From Metallyticus violacea (lineage: Eukaryota > Arthropoda > Insecta > Mantodea > Metallyticidae), in assembly GCA_030762175.1 (NCBI GenBank), contig CM060833.1, positions 67,357,001 through 67,421,000 of the forward strand: a stretch of DNA of 64,000 nt, in the 5' to 3' direction. The notes under the pieces were generated by a model. The model saw only the letters and a list, made by a program, of their open reading frames with translations. It did not search any database and was not told the DNA's origin. How positions within the stretch are numbered: position 1 is the first letter of the stretch; the number at the start of each line of letters is the position of its first letter. Made by a program: the position numbers and the translations under genes. Of the stretch, positions 1-12,330 are shown in pieces.

Positions 1-3000
1 AGTGCGCACCGCACCTTTTATGTGGGTACATAGGCTAATCTCTGTATAGTATTACGTTTATTGATCACGGCCCGGCCACCAAACCGAGGAAGCAAACACA
101 GCGAAGGGGTCTGATAACAGAGATGTATATCCAATAAGTCACTTTAGGCTTAAGATCCCACTTAATCCTCCTATAGATCCAAAGAGACCTTTGAACCTTG
201 ACGACTATGGATGAGTCATGGCATGATTCTGAAACCAATTTGCAATAAGGAATGGAAACATAATGCTCTTCATCTTCTAATAAATGCAGCAGCAAAAACC
301 ATGCTGTCTAATATTTTGCATTTACTTTTATGCACAAGGCATTATTCTGGTGAAATATATCCAAGAGATCAAAATAATAAATGTGTTCTTTCTTCAGAAC
401 AGTGCTCCACATCCAAGTCTTGTGTTGCTGTTACTGCAATTAATAAAGCAGGGTTTGCACTGCTGAGACACCTTGCTTACTTTTTAGATATGGCTCTGGC
501 TATTTCTGCCAATACCCAAAACTAAAAGAAATCCTTAAGAAGAGAGAAATGTTTTTCAGTAACAGAGGACGTAAACCTGTGGTTTACAACAGTAATGGAC
601 AACTCTTATCCATGAAGCGATAGATATTTACTCACTGTAGAAAACTGAGATAAAAATAAAAATTTGAGATCATCTAGAAATGAATCAAGTATCAACTCTC
701 ATATCTATGTTTCTCTGAAAAATATTTCAGACTTAATTAGTATTAATTCGGTCTAAATATTGGAGTTTGCATACTGCCGTGATTTTTTTTTTTCAGTTTC
801 TAAATGTTTGTTCCCAGAGTAATGCAGATATTAATACGTTAAACTTAAAATTATTGTGTAAAATATAAATATACCACAAAGTCACCTATTGAAGCAGTTG
901 GATGTTTCTGAATTGCTAAGGAAAGGTTTGAAAGTTCGAAATTAATTTAGACTCTAGCTAATCATAAACATTATGTATAATAATTTACTCTATCGTGATG
1001 TCTGTTTTGATGCAAGACGAATACGTAATAGATGAACTACAGATGAAATTTTAATAAGGTGATCTATACTTCGTCTTCAAAGCATCTAAATTTTACTACA
1101 TATGCAAGAGTAATAGCTGTCAATTCACTGCGGTATCTGTACTGATATTAAAGGTGACATACTGTGTGTGTCGATGTGATACCGTAGTTGTCTAGAGCAC
1201 TGCATTGCTACAACTGCGGACAATGCTACGGAGTGATATTACTAATGGATAAAGTTAGGATTTTGGGAGTTTCTTCTTGCAGTTTTCAGTTTTTCCGCCT
1301 ATCGTTCCATTACCTCACATCTGTGCAATATGAAGTCACTAGAGATGGCCGGTGATGTATGCGGGCGGCTGATAGAGGAGCTCATGGTGTCATATGATTC
1401 ATTCATATTCACAGACAAGGGCATAAGAAGTCTCCGTATAGCTGACGTGCTTTAAAGTTCGCCTGCAACATTTCTACCCTATCCTTGATAACGAGCTATT
1501 CACTGGAGGTTAACAGGACAAGTGGGTCAAAATAATAAATTAGGAGCCTCTTCATATGCTATTGTGTTGAAGTATCAATGTTATGATGTAACGCCTTAAG
1601 GTGTCTTAAAAATGAAAGCAGTAACAGCATGGCTATTCATTGTGCTAGTTTATTTTATAGCAAGAGTATGTGTAACATTTTTAGTATTTAAGTTTTAATT
1701 TAAATTTTCTCTAGATACTTTTACAATATAGTTGATTAAACGGCATGCTAAATACATATGTATAACCAGCACATATTGATTTGATTATCATGCAAAACTT
1801 GTCTTTCTGTACAACTATTTAATTAAGGGAAGTATTAAAGGGGGGAGTGTCAAAAATCATATTTTTGTTTTTTGAAATTCCTGGTGATTTTGATAGGATT
1901 TTCATTAATATTCCTTGATTGTAAATATTTTAATAAAAATTTAATTGTGTCATTATACAAGCCATTTTAGGGGATTTCGCGAGCACATATTTAGTTAAAA
2001 AATCTGTATCTCATGAACTATTTGCTCTAGAAGACTTTGTATTGAATGATAGACATTGATAGTGTTTGTTTTCATCATGCGTTGTTGTGTCATGATGTTG
2101 GAGGGTGCTGGTGTTTCCCTCAAAAAGTTAGTTTTTCTGTAAGAAAAAATTTGACTGCAATTACTGCAAAACTAATTATTTTTATACTAAACCTTTCAAT
2201 CCCTTATTAATTCCTCTTCTCAAACAACAGTACTTCTGGCCTCTTTTCCCCATTTTTATGACCTGTAAAAGCTATCACTTTGAACGTTTACCATTTATTC
2301 ATGATATTATTGTGATGATGTGGATCTATAATGGTAGAGCTAGGACAAAAGTGATAAAACAAGAAAATAAAATGTTGGAAAAAATAGAAAAAAAAAGTAA
2401 ATTTTTAAAATAATTCATTATTCGCTTCAGAGTCATTATACAATAGTGAAAATATATCATCAAACTTCAATTGTGTCGTTTGTTTGCTGTAAAAGTTTCA
2501 TTTCAATAGATTTAATATTTCTTGAGATAATAGGAACTGAAGTTGGTAAATTTAACAGTATAAGGATAGGCCTTTCATACTGCCCTTAAACAAATGAAAT
2601 TTAAACAAAAATATGTCTATTAAATATTGAGAGGGAAATTTAAATCAATTTTGATTACATTTTAACTTTCATTCCTTTGCCCCTAGTCCCTCATAATGAA
2701 ATTTCAAATGGCACCTCTATTCTTTGATGTCTAAATTTTAAATAGTACTCAGCTGTTATCGAGTCTTTTGTTTTTATCTTTGCCCGGCAATCTGGACTGT
2801 TGTTATTGCTATTTAAATTTGGATAGAATAAAAATATAATCCAGTTAGTTCTAGGATGAAAATTTAGTACAGTTATAATTATTACTTTTACTTTTACATT
2901 AACACATTGTATTACTACTTTTACATTAATACAGCGTATTACAGAATACCTGACTAATCCACTTAAGTTGTACTCTTTATTCTAGGGTAAACGCCATTAA

Positions 3001-5277
3001 AAAAAATGTAGTTCCACAACACAACCATTACATGCTCAGTAGATTTATAGCATTATTCTATACAAATTCAAACAACAATACAGATTTCCAGGCAACGATA
3101 AAAGAACAAAATTAGTAATGACAACTGAATCCTCTTTAAAATTTAAGCATCGAAAAATAGGGAGCATTCTTTAATGTTACTTTTAAACTTCCTCCTTAAT
3201 GTCTAAATTGATCGATTTTTTTATTAAATTAAATTGATGTTAAATAAGAGGTAGTTATTGTGACTGAAAAGTTTTAAAGTGAAAGCTGTGTATAAAAGAA
3301 GAAAATTTGCAGTTATAACGATTGTCATGCCAGAGTTTCGCAGTATCGCCACATACTTTGTGTTACAAAGTATCGAGGCCTATGTCGCGATAAGAAAAAA
3401 CTTATTAAAATTAGAAAATATAAGCATTTATAAATTATGTAACTGTTATTAAACGTTTTATTAATTATATTTTAATATAATTGGAGCTAAAACTTAAAAT
3501 AAACTGTAATAGTCAAAAATATTTACTCGCCAATTTTACCGTGTTTATATCTCAATAAGACACGTGAACTTACCTCTTATTGCACAATTGTTCAATAAGA
3601 CCAAGACATTCTACATATATATTTATAAAAATTGTTTCCTCGATTCTTATTTTTAAAAGTGCGTCAAATTCCTGATCGTACAATTAAGTTGTTGAAAACT
3701 GCAGTAGTTAATTGGGCCATCTTCTGATAACACCAAAGAACTGCATTTTTTGTTTAAATTCACGATTCAGTACCGCTGTTTCCTTAAATTTTAGCAATAA
3801 GGTTCGATCACGGTTAAGTTCATCAGATAACGGTAGGTGTTTTTGTAGTTTTGGAATCGGGATTGTGGACCCAGGGGTATTCCTTCACATAAGTTTAGAA
3901 AGTAGTGTGGTGATTAATCCTACAATGTCGAAAAGTGTTCTAAAATCAAACTGAAAGTAATGTCCTACTCGTATTGTATATCTAGTCATAAGAGAAAATA
4001 TTCCCAATCTATATTTTTAAACTTTTGGCTCCCACATTTTAATTTTCTCAATCATATTTAGATTGCCACTTGATGAAAACTTGATATAAAGAACTTTTCT
4101 TCCCCTCCCAGCATACTAAGTAGCATTAAGAATGTGTAAACGTTAGCATCATTTCAAAAGCATATTTCTTCATTAATGAGAATGGCAAAATCTGTTTCTC
4201 TGTGGCAAACAATTGAAATAAATCACTCCTTAGTTCATTAAATCTGGAGAACACTTGTTTTTGAATAATAACATCGACGTGAAGGGCAGAAGTTCGGGAA
4301 GACTTCTTACTTAGGACTTTAAGAAGTTCTGTGTTACTGCTCTACTTTATATTAAATCATTAAAACTACTTACGTTATTGCCTTCTTAAGCCGGGAAAAA
4401 TACTTTTTCTACCAAACTTCTTGATTTAAAAAAGATGTGGGCCCTGTGTGAATAAACCCTTCCTTTAATCTACGAATATAATCTGTAATTCAACTTTTGC
4501 ATCATCAATATACACTGTAATGCTATTATTCCAGAATATTTGTCGTAAATAATTTCCGGTGTTGATTTAGTTGATGTCAGAGGCGATTCCGTATAGTTTA
4601 ACAAGAAAATGTTGATCTAAAAATCATCTGTATTGCCGTTGATTCGTTCAGTTTAGGTAAATTTTTTCCTTCTTATAATATCCGCCGTAGTTTATTCTTA
4701 ATGTGAAAATGTTTTCCTATGAGGAAAGCAATAATACCGTTGGTAAATAAAAAATTAGACTTGAAAAATTCGGGCAACGGCCGGGATTCGATCCACGTAG
4801 AACTACCCTGCCCTCAAGAAGGAACTACGAACTACGCCCATCTCCCCCTTTTCAAGTCTTATTCTTCATTTTCAACTTTCACACTGCTAAGTATGAAAGA
4901 AAATATTCTATATACATAAATAATATCACTTGTTACTTATGATATCTTCATTCGATAGCCTCTCCTAATACAATGATGATTATTTCTTTACAAAAAATAA
5001 AATGGAAGTTTAAATTACTGTATGCGACTGCATTTGTAATTCTTTCAGAAACTTTATAAACTACTATTTACTTTTTTCTATAACTATTATCTATTAACTT
5101 AAAAAGAAAACACTCTACTAAAATTACCTACTGAAGACTACATATTAAATTGTTTCTTTGGCTTGCGCGAGGCCAACTTTTATTGTAGCGTACAACACAA
5201 GACTAGCATTCTAAAACCGCAATCATCATAAATTCTGCACACAACAATAGACAACGAATTGATTTTGGAAGATGATT
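1..5277. other. Intergenic, no gene recognised
   Basis: AT-rich sequence with stops in all frames. Short frames at 211-525, 3712-3954 and 4719-4919 have no recognisable domain. Only a tRNA-like scrap near 4770-4850 stands out. Confidence 0.6.
4770..4850 (-). repeat. tRNA-like 3' half, probable SINE remnant
   Basis: On the minus strand GTGGATCGAATCCCGGCCG resembles a pol III B box and T arm. It resembles the tRNA-like scrap at 47040-47110, so both may be heads of one minor SINE family. There is no full cloverleaf. Confidence 0.35.
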
Positions 5278-5564
5278 TGGTTTATTTACGGACGCTCTTT
5301 ACCATCTCCGGTCATCAGCGTCCGATTCCAAATCAAGGCGTGAAATGGCGACAAATTTTGCTCAGAGGCCTCTTTTTTTCAGGCTTGAGGTTCTTTATCG
5401 TGCCGTAAATCTACGACACCGGACCCACGGCTTTACTTCCCTTCCGAAGGAAGCCATACTTACGATTTTTACGCCCGAAAAAATCCATTGATCCTGGTCG
5501 GGATCGAGCCCGCGATCTTGCATTTAGGAGGCAAGTATGGTAACCTCTACACCACCAGGATCGA
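5278..5564 (-). mobile_element. SINE-A copy 1 (tRNA-derived, Gly/Arg-like head)
   Basis: Full-length diverged copy. On the minus strand it has the tRNA head (TAGAGGTTACCA A box, GGGCTCGATCCC B box), then the family body with CTTCCTTCGGAAGGGAAG, the AGAACCTCAAGCCTGAAA block, and the 3' end CGTCCGTAAATAAACC. No clear target duplication was found. Confidence 0.9.
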
Positions 5565-5789
5565 CTATTTGGGAAAATATCTTGACACCAACATTTAGCC
5601 TCTAGTTGTATTTCTCAATTTTCTACTCTTGGAGTGCTTCGACTTTTGCATTTAAACCTACACATACATGGTAAATTTCCATGAAACGGCAGAAAATGTT
5701 GTTAAGTGACACCATTGTTGGTAAGAGTAATTTGTACAACAGTTGCAGACAGGTTTTTCAGCCATATGTGATATTCAAAAAATTGTTGA

Positions 5790-6740
5790 CAACTTTTTGA
5801 AGTGATCAGTGTCACACATGCCGTAGAAAATGGAAAAAACGAGCTTGGTGCTGTTATTAAACATTTCCATTTAAAGGGTTGGGCTGCAAAACAGATCAAA
5901 GCAGTAAATGCGGACTCTATATCGTCAATGAAGAACGTTTATTTCTGGATGAATGAGCTAAACGTGATCGAAGAAGCACCGAAGCGCGCTCCGCCCCCAT
6001 TTGAGGTCTCTACAAAGGAAATAATTGAAAATGCATGATGCTGTAATACAAGACTACTGGGTGAGAGTACGCGAGATGGCTATGACTGTAGAGATCTCAA
6101 CTGAACAATATCCTGCATAAACAATTAGAAATTAGAAAGCTGTGAGCACGTTTGGTGCCGCGATTGCTGACTGCTGACAAAAACGCACGTGGAAGAACAT
6201 TTTACCACAGTGTCTGATACGGTTTAAGGCAAGGGTTGTTTTGTCGACTGGAAATCTGATTGCCAGTGCTTTCTTTCTTGGGTATAATTCTGATAGATTT
6301 CTTGGGAAAAGGCAAAACATAACTGGGACATATTATGCTTCGTTGTTAGATCGTTTGAAGCTAGTGCTCTTTCACCAGGACAATGCTCCAGTCCACATAG
6401 CAGCAGTCGCAATGGCCAAATTGCATGAAATAAAGTTTGAATTAGTTTTTCATCCTCTGGATTTGCCCCAAGTGACTTTTTTCTATTCCCGATCTTGAAA
6501 ATGTGACTTGGTGGAAAGAAATGTTCATCAATTGAGGAAGTTATCGTCGCCGTTAATGTATTTTGCAGAGTTTGGCATATCTTTTTTTTTTTTTTAATCC
6601 CGATGAGATGACAAAATTAGAAACACTCTGGACCAAAGGTATAGAAATCAATTGGAGACTACAACGAGAAGCAAGGTGATTATATTACCAAAAAATAATT
6701 TTACTTGCTTTTTTACGAACTTTTCAAAGGAACCTTATAT
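5790..6740 (+). mobile_element. Mariner transposase relic 1
   Basis: A degenerate mariner coding region. The frame at 5802-6038 has the N-terminal helical domain (GAVIKHFHLKGWAAKQIKA). After a broken middle part, 6241-6498 encodes the catalytic region, with ITGTYYASLLDRLK and LFHQDNAPVHIAAVAMAKLHE, where the Asp of HQDN is the second catalytic residue. The third, usually in SPDLAPSDF, is lost: the frame reads HPLDLPQVTFF. Further C-terminal pieces continue to about 6700. Stops and frameshifts make it a pseudogene. Terminal repeats were not clearly identified, so the ends are approximate. Confidence 0.8.
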
Positions 6741-7559
6741 TAAAGCAGTTGTTTTAGCATGCAAATAGCAAACTGGAACAATTTTACTCAACCCCTCGCT
6801 ATTTCGAATATAACGTAAAATGAATTACACATGAGTGTTAGTTAGTTCATATTTGTTCCGCTAGGGTTAATAAATGACTAGAACGAGGTCGTTATCGAGT
6901 GCTCGTTATTCCTGCAGCCTTCCACAAATTTGCCCAACTGCTATCGATCTTGATAGGTACAACGTAACGTGGTGCATTCAAATTCGCATGTTTAAGACAC
7001 TGTGCCTAAGATATAAATTTCTCTACCTACTGCCGGAAAGGTACCCTAAGATTAGGCGTGGAACATTTCCATCCTATAATTAAAAAGATTATTTTCTCAA
7101 TTTATCATCTTATGTAACACATCACTGGTGATGCCTCAAAAGTAAAAACCTACCTCTTTATGGAACATATCGCAGTATTCCATACGGCGAAACAGCTCGC
7201 CAGGAGCCAAAAAGGTTTGATAGACTCTGGTGTGTGTTAATTAATGCAGTTTCAGATAGAATGATCACAAGCATCCAATATTTGATCAATAACAAACCCC
7301 TAAGCAACCCGTTACAGAAACTGTATACAGAATTAGATTATGCAATCTATGAATTTGGTTACATAAGAATACTTAGCGGTAGCAACACAGTTGCGTTTAC
7401 TGAGCATTTCGTAGATGCTACGTTGAAGATGCTTGGGGTCTACCTGTATCCATTGCAGCCTACATATACTACTATTTAAGAATTACACTTCAGTGGCGAA
7501 GCAGAGAATGCTTCGTATGTATATGTATGTATGTATACAGAGCTCTCATTTGGACACGT

Positions 7560-8110
7560 GGCTGGCTTAATGGAAATTTGCTTGGCGCAAGGAAGCACGA
7601 TTTTTGCCAATGAAGTCATGACCCTTAAAATTCAAGCATATGAATTTCTGCAGCACATCAAACGCCAGCTTTTTCGTCACACAATAGCATTTTGTGTACA
7701 CAATCGGGGTTTTCTGCACTTCAGTATTTATGTTTTGTGTTGCTACATGGCCATGTAAATAAACCCATGCTTCGATCATAAAAAAAATTAAACAGGCTAA
7801 ACAGAGCAAACATTAACATTGTCCAACGTCCAAATGTAGAAATGAACACTTTCTGATTTACAGTTATCTTACGGTGTTTTAATTTTAAAGGTTCAGTGGC
7901 ATTCGAACACCAGGTTTGCGAAATTCCTGATTCCTGTGTACGGTTTCTCAGAGGTTTTTTTTGGACTTTCTTCTAACTTTTCTCCGATATCATCGAGTTT
8001 CTCTTCTGTAAAAACTTGGCGTTTTACTTTCGGTTTCTTATGCAGAACAGATCCCGTTTCCCTTAATTTTTTCACAAGATTAGAACCGTTTCTCTGTGAA
8101 GTGTACGAAC
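7560..8110 (-). mobile_element. Transposase relic with HTH and DDE pieces (Tc/mariner-like)
   Basis: Two minus-strand frames read in order. The one at 8075-7893 has KKLRETGSVLHKKPKVKRQV followed by LTEEKLDDIGEKLEESPKK-like sequence, the helix-turn-helix region of a common insect transposase group (DUF4817-type). The one at 7809-7567 has EAWVYLHGHVATQN then YTKCYCVTKKLAFDV, equivalent to the DEAWFHLSGYVNSQN block of the DDE domain in that group. A frameshift and a deletion separate them. No terminal repeats were seen. Confidence 0.7.
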
Positions 8111-10801
8111 AACAAGGAATCTGTCAATAGATCGCCGTCTCATTTCTCTACATGAGTTTGTGGTCCCATAGGAAGCATACATAACGATTCAGTGAGCTAA
8201 AGTATACGGACTTTTTGCATTATGACAGCACTAACACATTGTAACGTTGAAACACGTGGTCTCTCAACGCAACTCCTGTACAGTACAAAGACTTCGCGTC
8301 ACCGCATGGAGAGGCGGGAAAGTGGAAGGGGGAACAGAACCCATTAGAAAAAGAGCAGGCAAATACCCGTTTAGCCGGCCAAGCGTCCAAATAAAGGCTC
8401 TGTAGTTTTTTCACCAGTTATAATCATTCATGATATTCATGGAGCGCCAGTAGATCAATTTCGCTTACGTCCTTTATAATTCTTCCTACATCGTAATGTC
8501 CTTGTGGTTTGCATTGATAGATTTTTTGTTTATTCATTGTTCATTACCCAGATATTCTCAAATCCATTTTTGTCTTTTATGTGCATATCTTAAAGTTTTA
8601 CTTAAACTTTGCCTTTTCTATTCGTGGCTCCGTTTTCTGATCAATACATAATTTTCAGAAATATCGTTAAGCCATAAAGTTTTAGAGTCATGCCCTTTTA
8701 AAGGTTCCTGATAGGTTCTTCTTCCAGTATGCTAAGCATATGTTGTACACTGTTTGTAACTAAATATTATATCTATTGATCAGAGATGTACATGAACCAA
8801 TATTTAACATTCTTTTCATGCAAACCGACTCCGAACTATCTTATACTTTATTTCCTTCAAAGGAAAAAAATTAAAAGTAAATTAAAACCATCTAATGCAC
8901 AAACTGCTGCCAGTTTCATGTGTAATATGATTCATTATTCATGATTATCTAACTCCTCTCTTGAAAATACATTAAGCAGTGGCGAATAGCAAAATTACAT
9001 AAATGATCATTATTAAACTCTCTTTGCTTAGCTACTAGAGAGTCAAAGTAGTGCTTTTATAATATGAAAAATAATATAATTTTCTTAAACCTAAATAGTT
9101 TAAAGAGACTTGACATACTAAATATTCCTATGCATTTGCTTTTTTCGTTGTGGGTAATACTCGCACTCAATCTTACAGTATCAGGTTTTTCTAGAAATTT
9201 TTCAAAGGAACTTCTTTTCACCTGTTAGTGCTAAGGTCACAAAATAATTCTCCGCTTGAATGTTTACTTTAATGCTTATAATATATAACTGTTTTGCTTA
9301 GCCATAAATAAAATGTTGACATTCATTTAATTGTAAAGCAGAATATATGCAGAAAAATAGGATTTTGGGGGATATCAACTTTTGCAAAATAAATTGTACA
9401 TATTTATCATGCTATTTATGTTGTAAGAGGTATGAAACACTTCGTATATATATTCAAATACGAACAAAAAGACGATGCTATTCAAAACTCGAGAAAAGAG
9501 ATAAAGGTTTCTCATTTGTTTTTCTTCTATAGTTTCCATGTTTCGTAATTCAATGTCGCACATCATTTAAATTAAGGCATACTTTCAAGAAAAATAAAGT
9601 AAATACGGGTGTTTACTGAAAAGATGGTTGATAAACGCCGAGACAGCTTAGCCGTGACAAAGCGCTCGTTTCTCTTATTATCCATGCTCCGCTGTGCACT
9701 ACAGCACATTATTTTTCATGCGCAGAGGTATTATGATGGCTTACCATACAATCCGCTGCTGATGGGTTTTCTAAATCTCATAATCCCGAGAAACACGTTC
9801 CATATTTGCACCAGCGAACTTTGCACAAATTTCAGTGACGGTTGGTAGCCTATGTCAACAGAATATAGCAAGTGTTCTTTCTTAATAAATGATTTTTAAC
9901 ATGTTGTTTTACAAAATTAATTATAAAAATTTGAAATAGATGATCCTTAATCACCTTAAGCATGATGTAAATTCTTATAATAACAAAGATAAACAATAGT
10001 TCTTTTGCGTCTATCAAATCAATTTCCAGGTCTTTACTGGAATTCAGTGCTCCAACACGAACCATTTTATTTATTATTAATGCCTGTGAGAGTATTTGAA
10101 CTACGCTGTTTTTTTTTTCAAAAATTGTAAGAGTATTGTTAATACTTAAGTACTTGCACCTAATAGATCTTGTTCTGTCTGTATGCCAATTCTTATTGAT
10201 TAGGACAAAACTGTACGTGCCTTTTCTTATGTATCAAATTTTCTATTTAAAACTTCTAGACATTGTGTATGAAACATTTTATACTATCCAACTGAGTAGG
10301 GATATCTAAAATTAACCAAGAACAACATTTTATATGGTTATATCGTCACATATTTTCCACCCGTCAACCGCTTTAGTACGCCAGCAGCCGAGAGATCGTT
10401 TAGTTCTCCCTTCAGTCAAGTGAAACCGAAGTCAGGCACAATCTTCATTACTAGAACGCTGTGTAAGAAATAGTCATCAAAAACTCTAAATAGACGTTAT
10501 TCATTCAATACGTGCTCGGAACTATAAGCCCATTCAGCCAATTTTATATCCTGGGTTTTTCTTGACAATATAATTGACTTTTCATTTTTTTGGAAATGAT
10601 ACATAAATCTTTCAAAATCCCTTGTTTCATGTTAACAATCGCATTCTCGTTGCTCATACGAGGAAAGGAGCCCAGAGCGAGGTTCATTTTCCATTGATTG
10701 TCTTCCGTTGCGGAAGAAATTACATCAATCAAAATCGAAGTTCGCTCTACAGTACGTTCCCCAGGCACGCGGTGAACATGTTTTCGTTTTATTTCACTAT
10801 C
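8111..10801. other. Intergenic, nothing recognised
   Basis: AT-rich. Frames at 8220-8414, 9347-9566 and 9609-9848 are short and have no recognisable motif. Confidence 0.55.
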
Positions 10802-11932
10802 AGGACTGTTCAATAAAAAGAGTCATATATTTTATTAGCTTAATGCGTAAGTACATGTCGTACCAGGTACATTGTTGTCATTTCCGGTCCTCGCCTGCGA
10901 GAGATGTGCAAGTTGAGACATCTTCAGTTCCGCCCATAGTGAAATGAAATGGCAAGCGACGAAGAATTGTCTGCTCTAAAATTCCGCTTTCGTCTCAAAA
11001 AATCTTCACCTGAGACCTCTGCAATGTTGCAGGAGGCTATAGAGAGTTTATTCTTCACTGCAGCACAGCTTCAAAATGTTTAAAGAGGGGAGGCAATCAA
11101 TGTCAAAGGAAAGTGGGTCCAGTGCTTCAGTTTGTGCTCTAACGGAACAAAATATTAACACCGCATCATGAGATAGGATCGTCGAATGACATTAAAAGCA
11201 CTTTCAGAAGTTCTGAAAATTTCTCTGGTTACCTTCCACATGCTGAAAAGTTGCACACGAGAAGTGTTTGTGCAAGGCGGGTCGATTGCTGATTCCGAAC
11301 AAAAATTTGCGTGCAGCTTTTCATGCAATCAAAGATGATGGTGCTGAAACATGCGAAAGGAATTTTTTTTCAAAGGAAATCACTGCTAATGAAGCTTTGC
11401 TACATAATTTTGATCCTGAGAACAAATAGCTAAGCTCTGGGTGGAAATATGCATCATTACCAACACCAAAAAATGAAAAGATAATTGTTTCTGCTGGGAA
11501 TGTTATAGTCATCTCATTTTTGAATGGTTTACCAGCATGTCGTACCTGTACACACAAATTTAATTGGTCAATACTGCAGAGCTGTCCTGAAAACAAGTTG
11601 GATGCTGCAGCACGATAATGCACGGCCGCACATAGCAAATGGTTTGTGCCGAATATTTCTAAAATATGTGTAATCCTTCCTAAAGTACATCTTTAACCTC
11701 ACATGACCTTCTTAATTTCCCCAAACTGAAGAAGCATTTTCCACCATCAGAAGCCGTGGTGAAGGCTCCGGAGGCAATTCTGCAGGACCTGTCAAAAAAA
11801 TTGTTTCCTGCTTGTCTTTGAAGGCTCAGACATGGGCATTGCATCTAAAGGGGACTATGTGAGAATGTTATTCAGAAGTTTGAGAATGAGTTGTGAAATA
11901 AAATTATGATAATTCTTTATTTAATTGCCCCA
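10802..11932 (+). mobile_element. Mariner relic 2, with both terminal repeats
   Basis: The left end AGGACTGTTCAATAAAAAG and the inverted right end (rc GGGGCAATTAAATAAAGAA) form diverged terminal repeats about 1.13 kb apart. Inside, 10948 starts MASDEELSALKFRFRLKK, followed by broken pieces including DRRMTLKALSEVLKIS (HTH) and a C-terminal region with a FPKLKKHF-like motif. There are many stops. It shares terminal and N-terminal sequence with the element at 36321-37853, so the two belong to one lineage. The minus-strand 105-codon frame at 11321-11638 is an antisense shadow. Confidence 0.8.
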
Positions 11933-12075
11933 TAGAAATGTCAGCTATTTGTTGCTGTGTAATTGAAGTGACCTTTGAAGATGTGATTTGTAGCTTCGTT
12001 TCTGCCACTGTTGTGATGCTCTAATGATTACAAAACTGACCGGGCACGTATTTTTATAAGTTTATCTGGTAAAAC

Positions 12076-12091
12076 GGAAGGAAGGAAGGAA

Positions 12092-12129
<38 letters not shown>

Positions 12130-12130
12130 A
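12076..12130. repeat. (GGAA)n/(GAAA)n microsatellite
   Basis: About 55 bp of GAAG then GAAA tetranucleotides. Confidence 0.95.
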
Positions 12131-12204
12131 ATGCTAAATGGATTAAAAGGGAGAGAGAAACAAAGAAAGAGAAAAAGCAAAACCTGTCATTTCGCACGCA
12201 CGCG

Positions 12205-12206
<2 letters not shown>

Positions 12207-12270
<64 letters not shown>
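12207..12270. repeat. (AC)n microsatellite
   Basis: About 30 AC units flanked by CGCACGCGCGCG. It creates the false His-Thr and Val-Cys open frames on the two strands. Confidence 0.97.
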
Positions 12271-12271
<1 letters not shown>

Positions 12272-12330
12272 GCACGCGCGCGGTTGAAATTCGCTGGTTA
12301 CTCAGATATTGCCGCCGGCAAACTACTATA

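Noticed and set aside
211..525. 104-codon plus-strand frame
   Set aside because: No domain, signal or splice context; length is plausible by chance.
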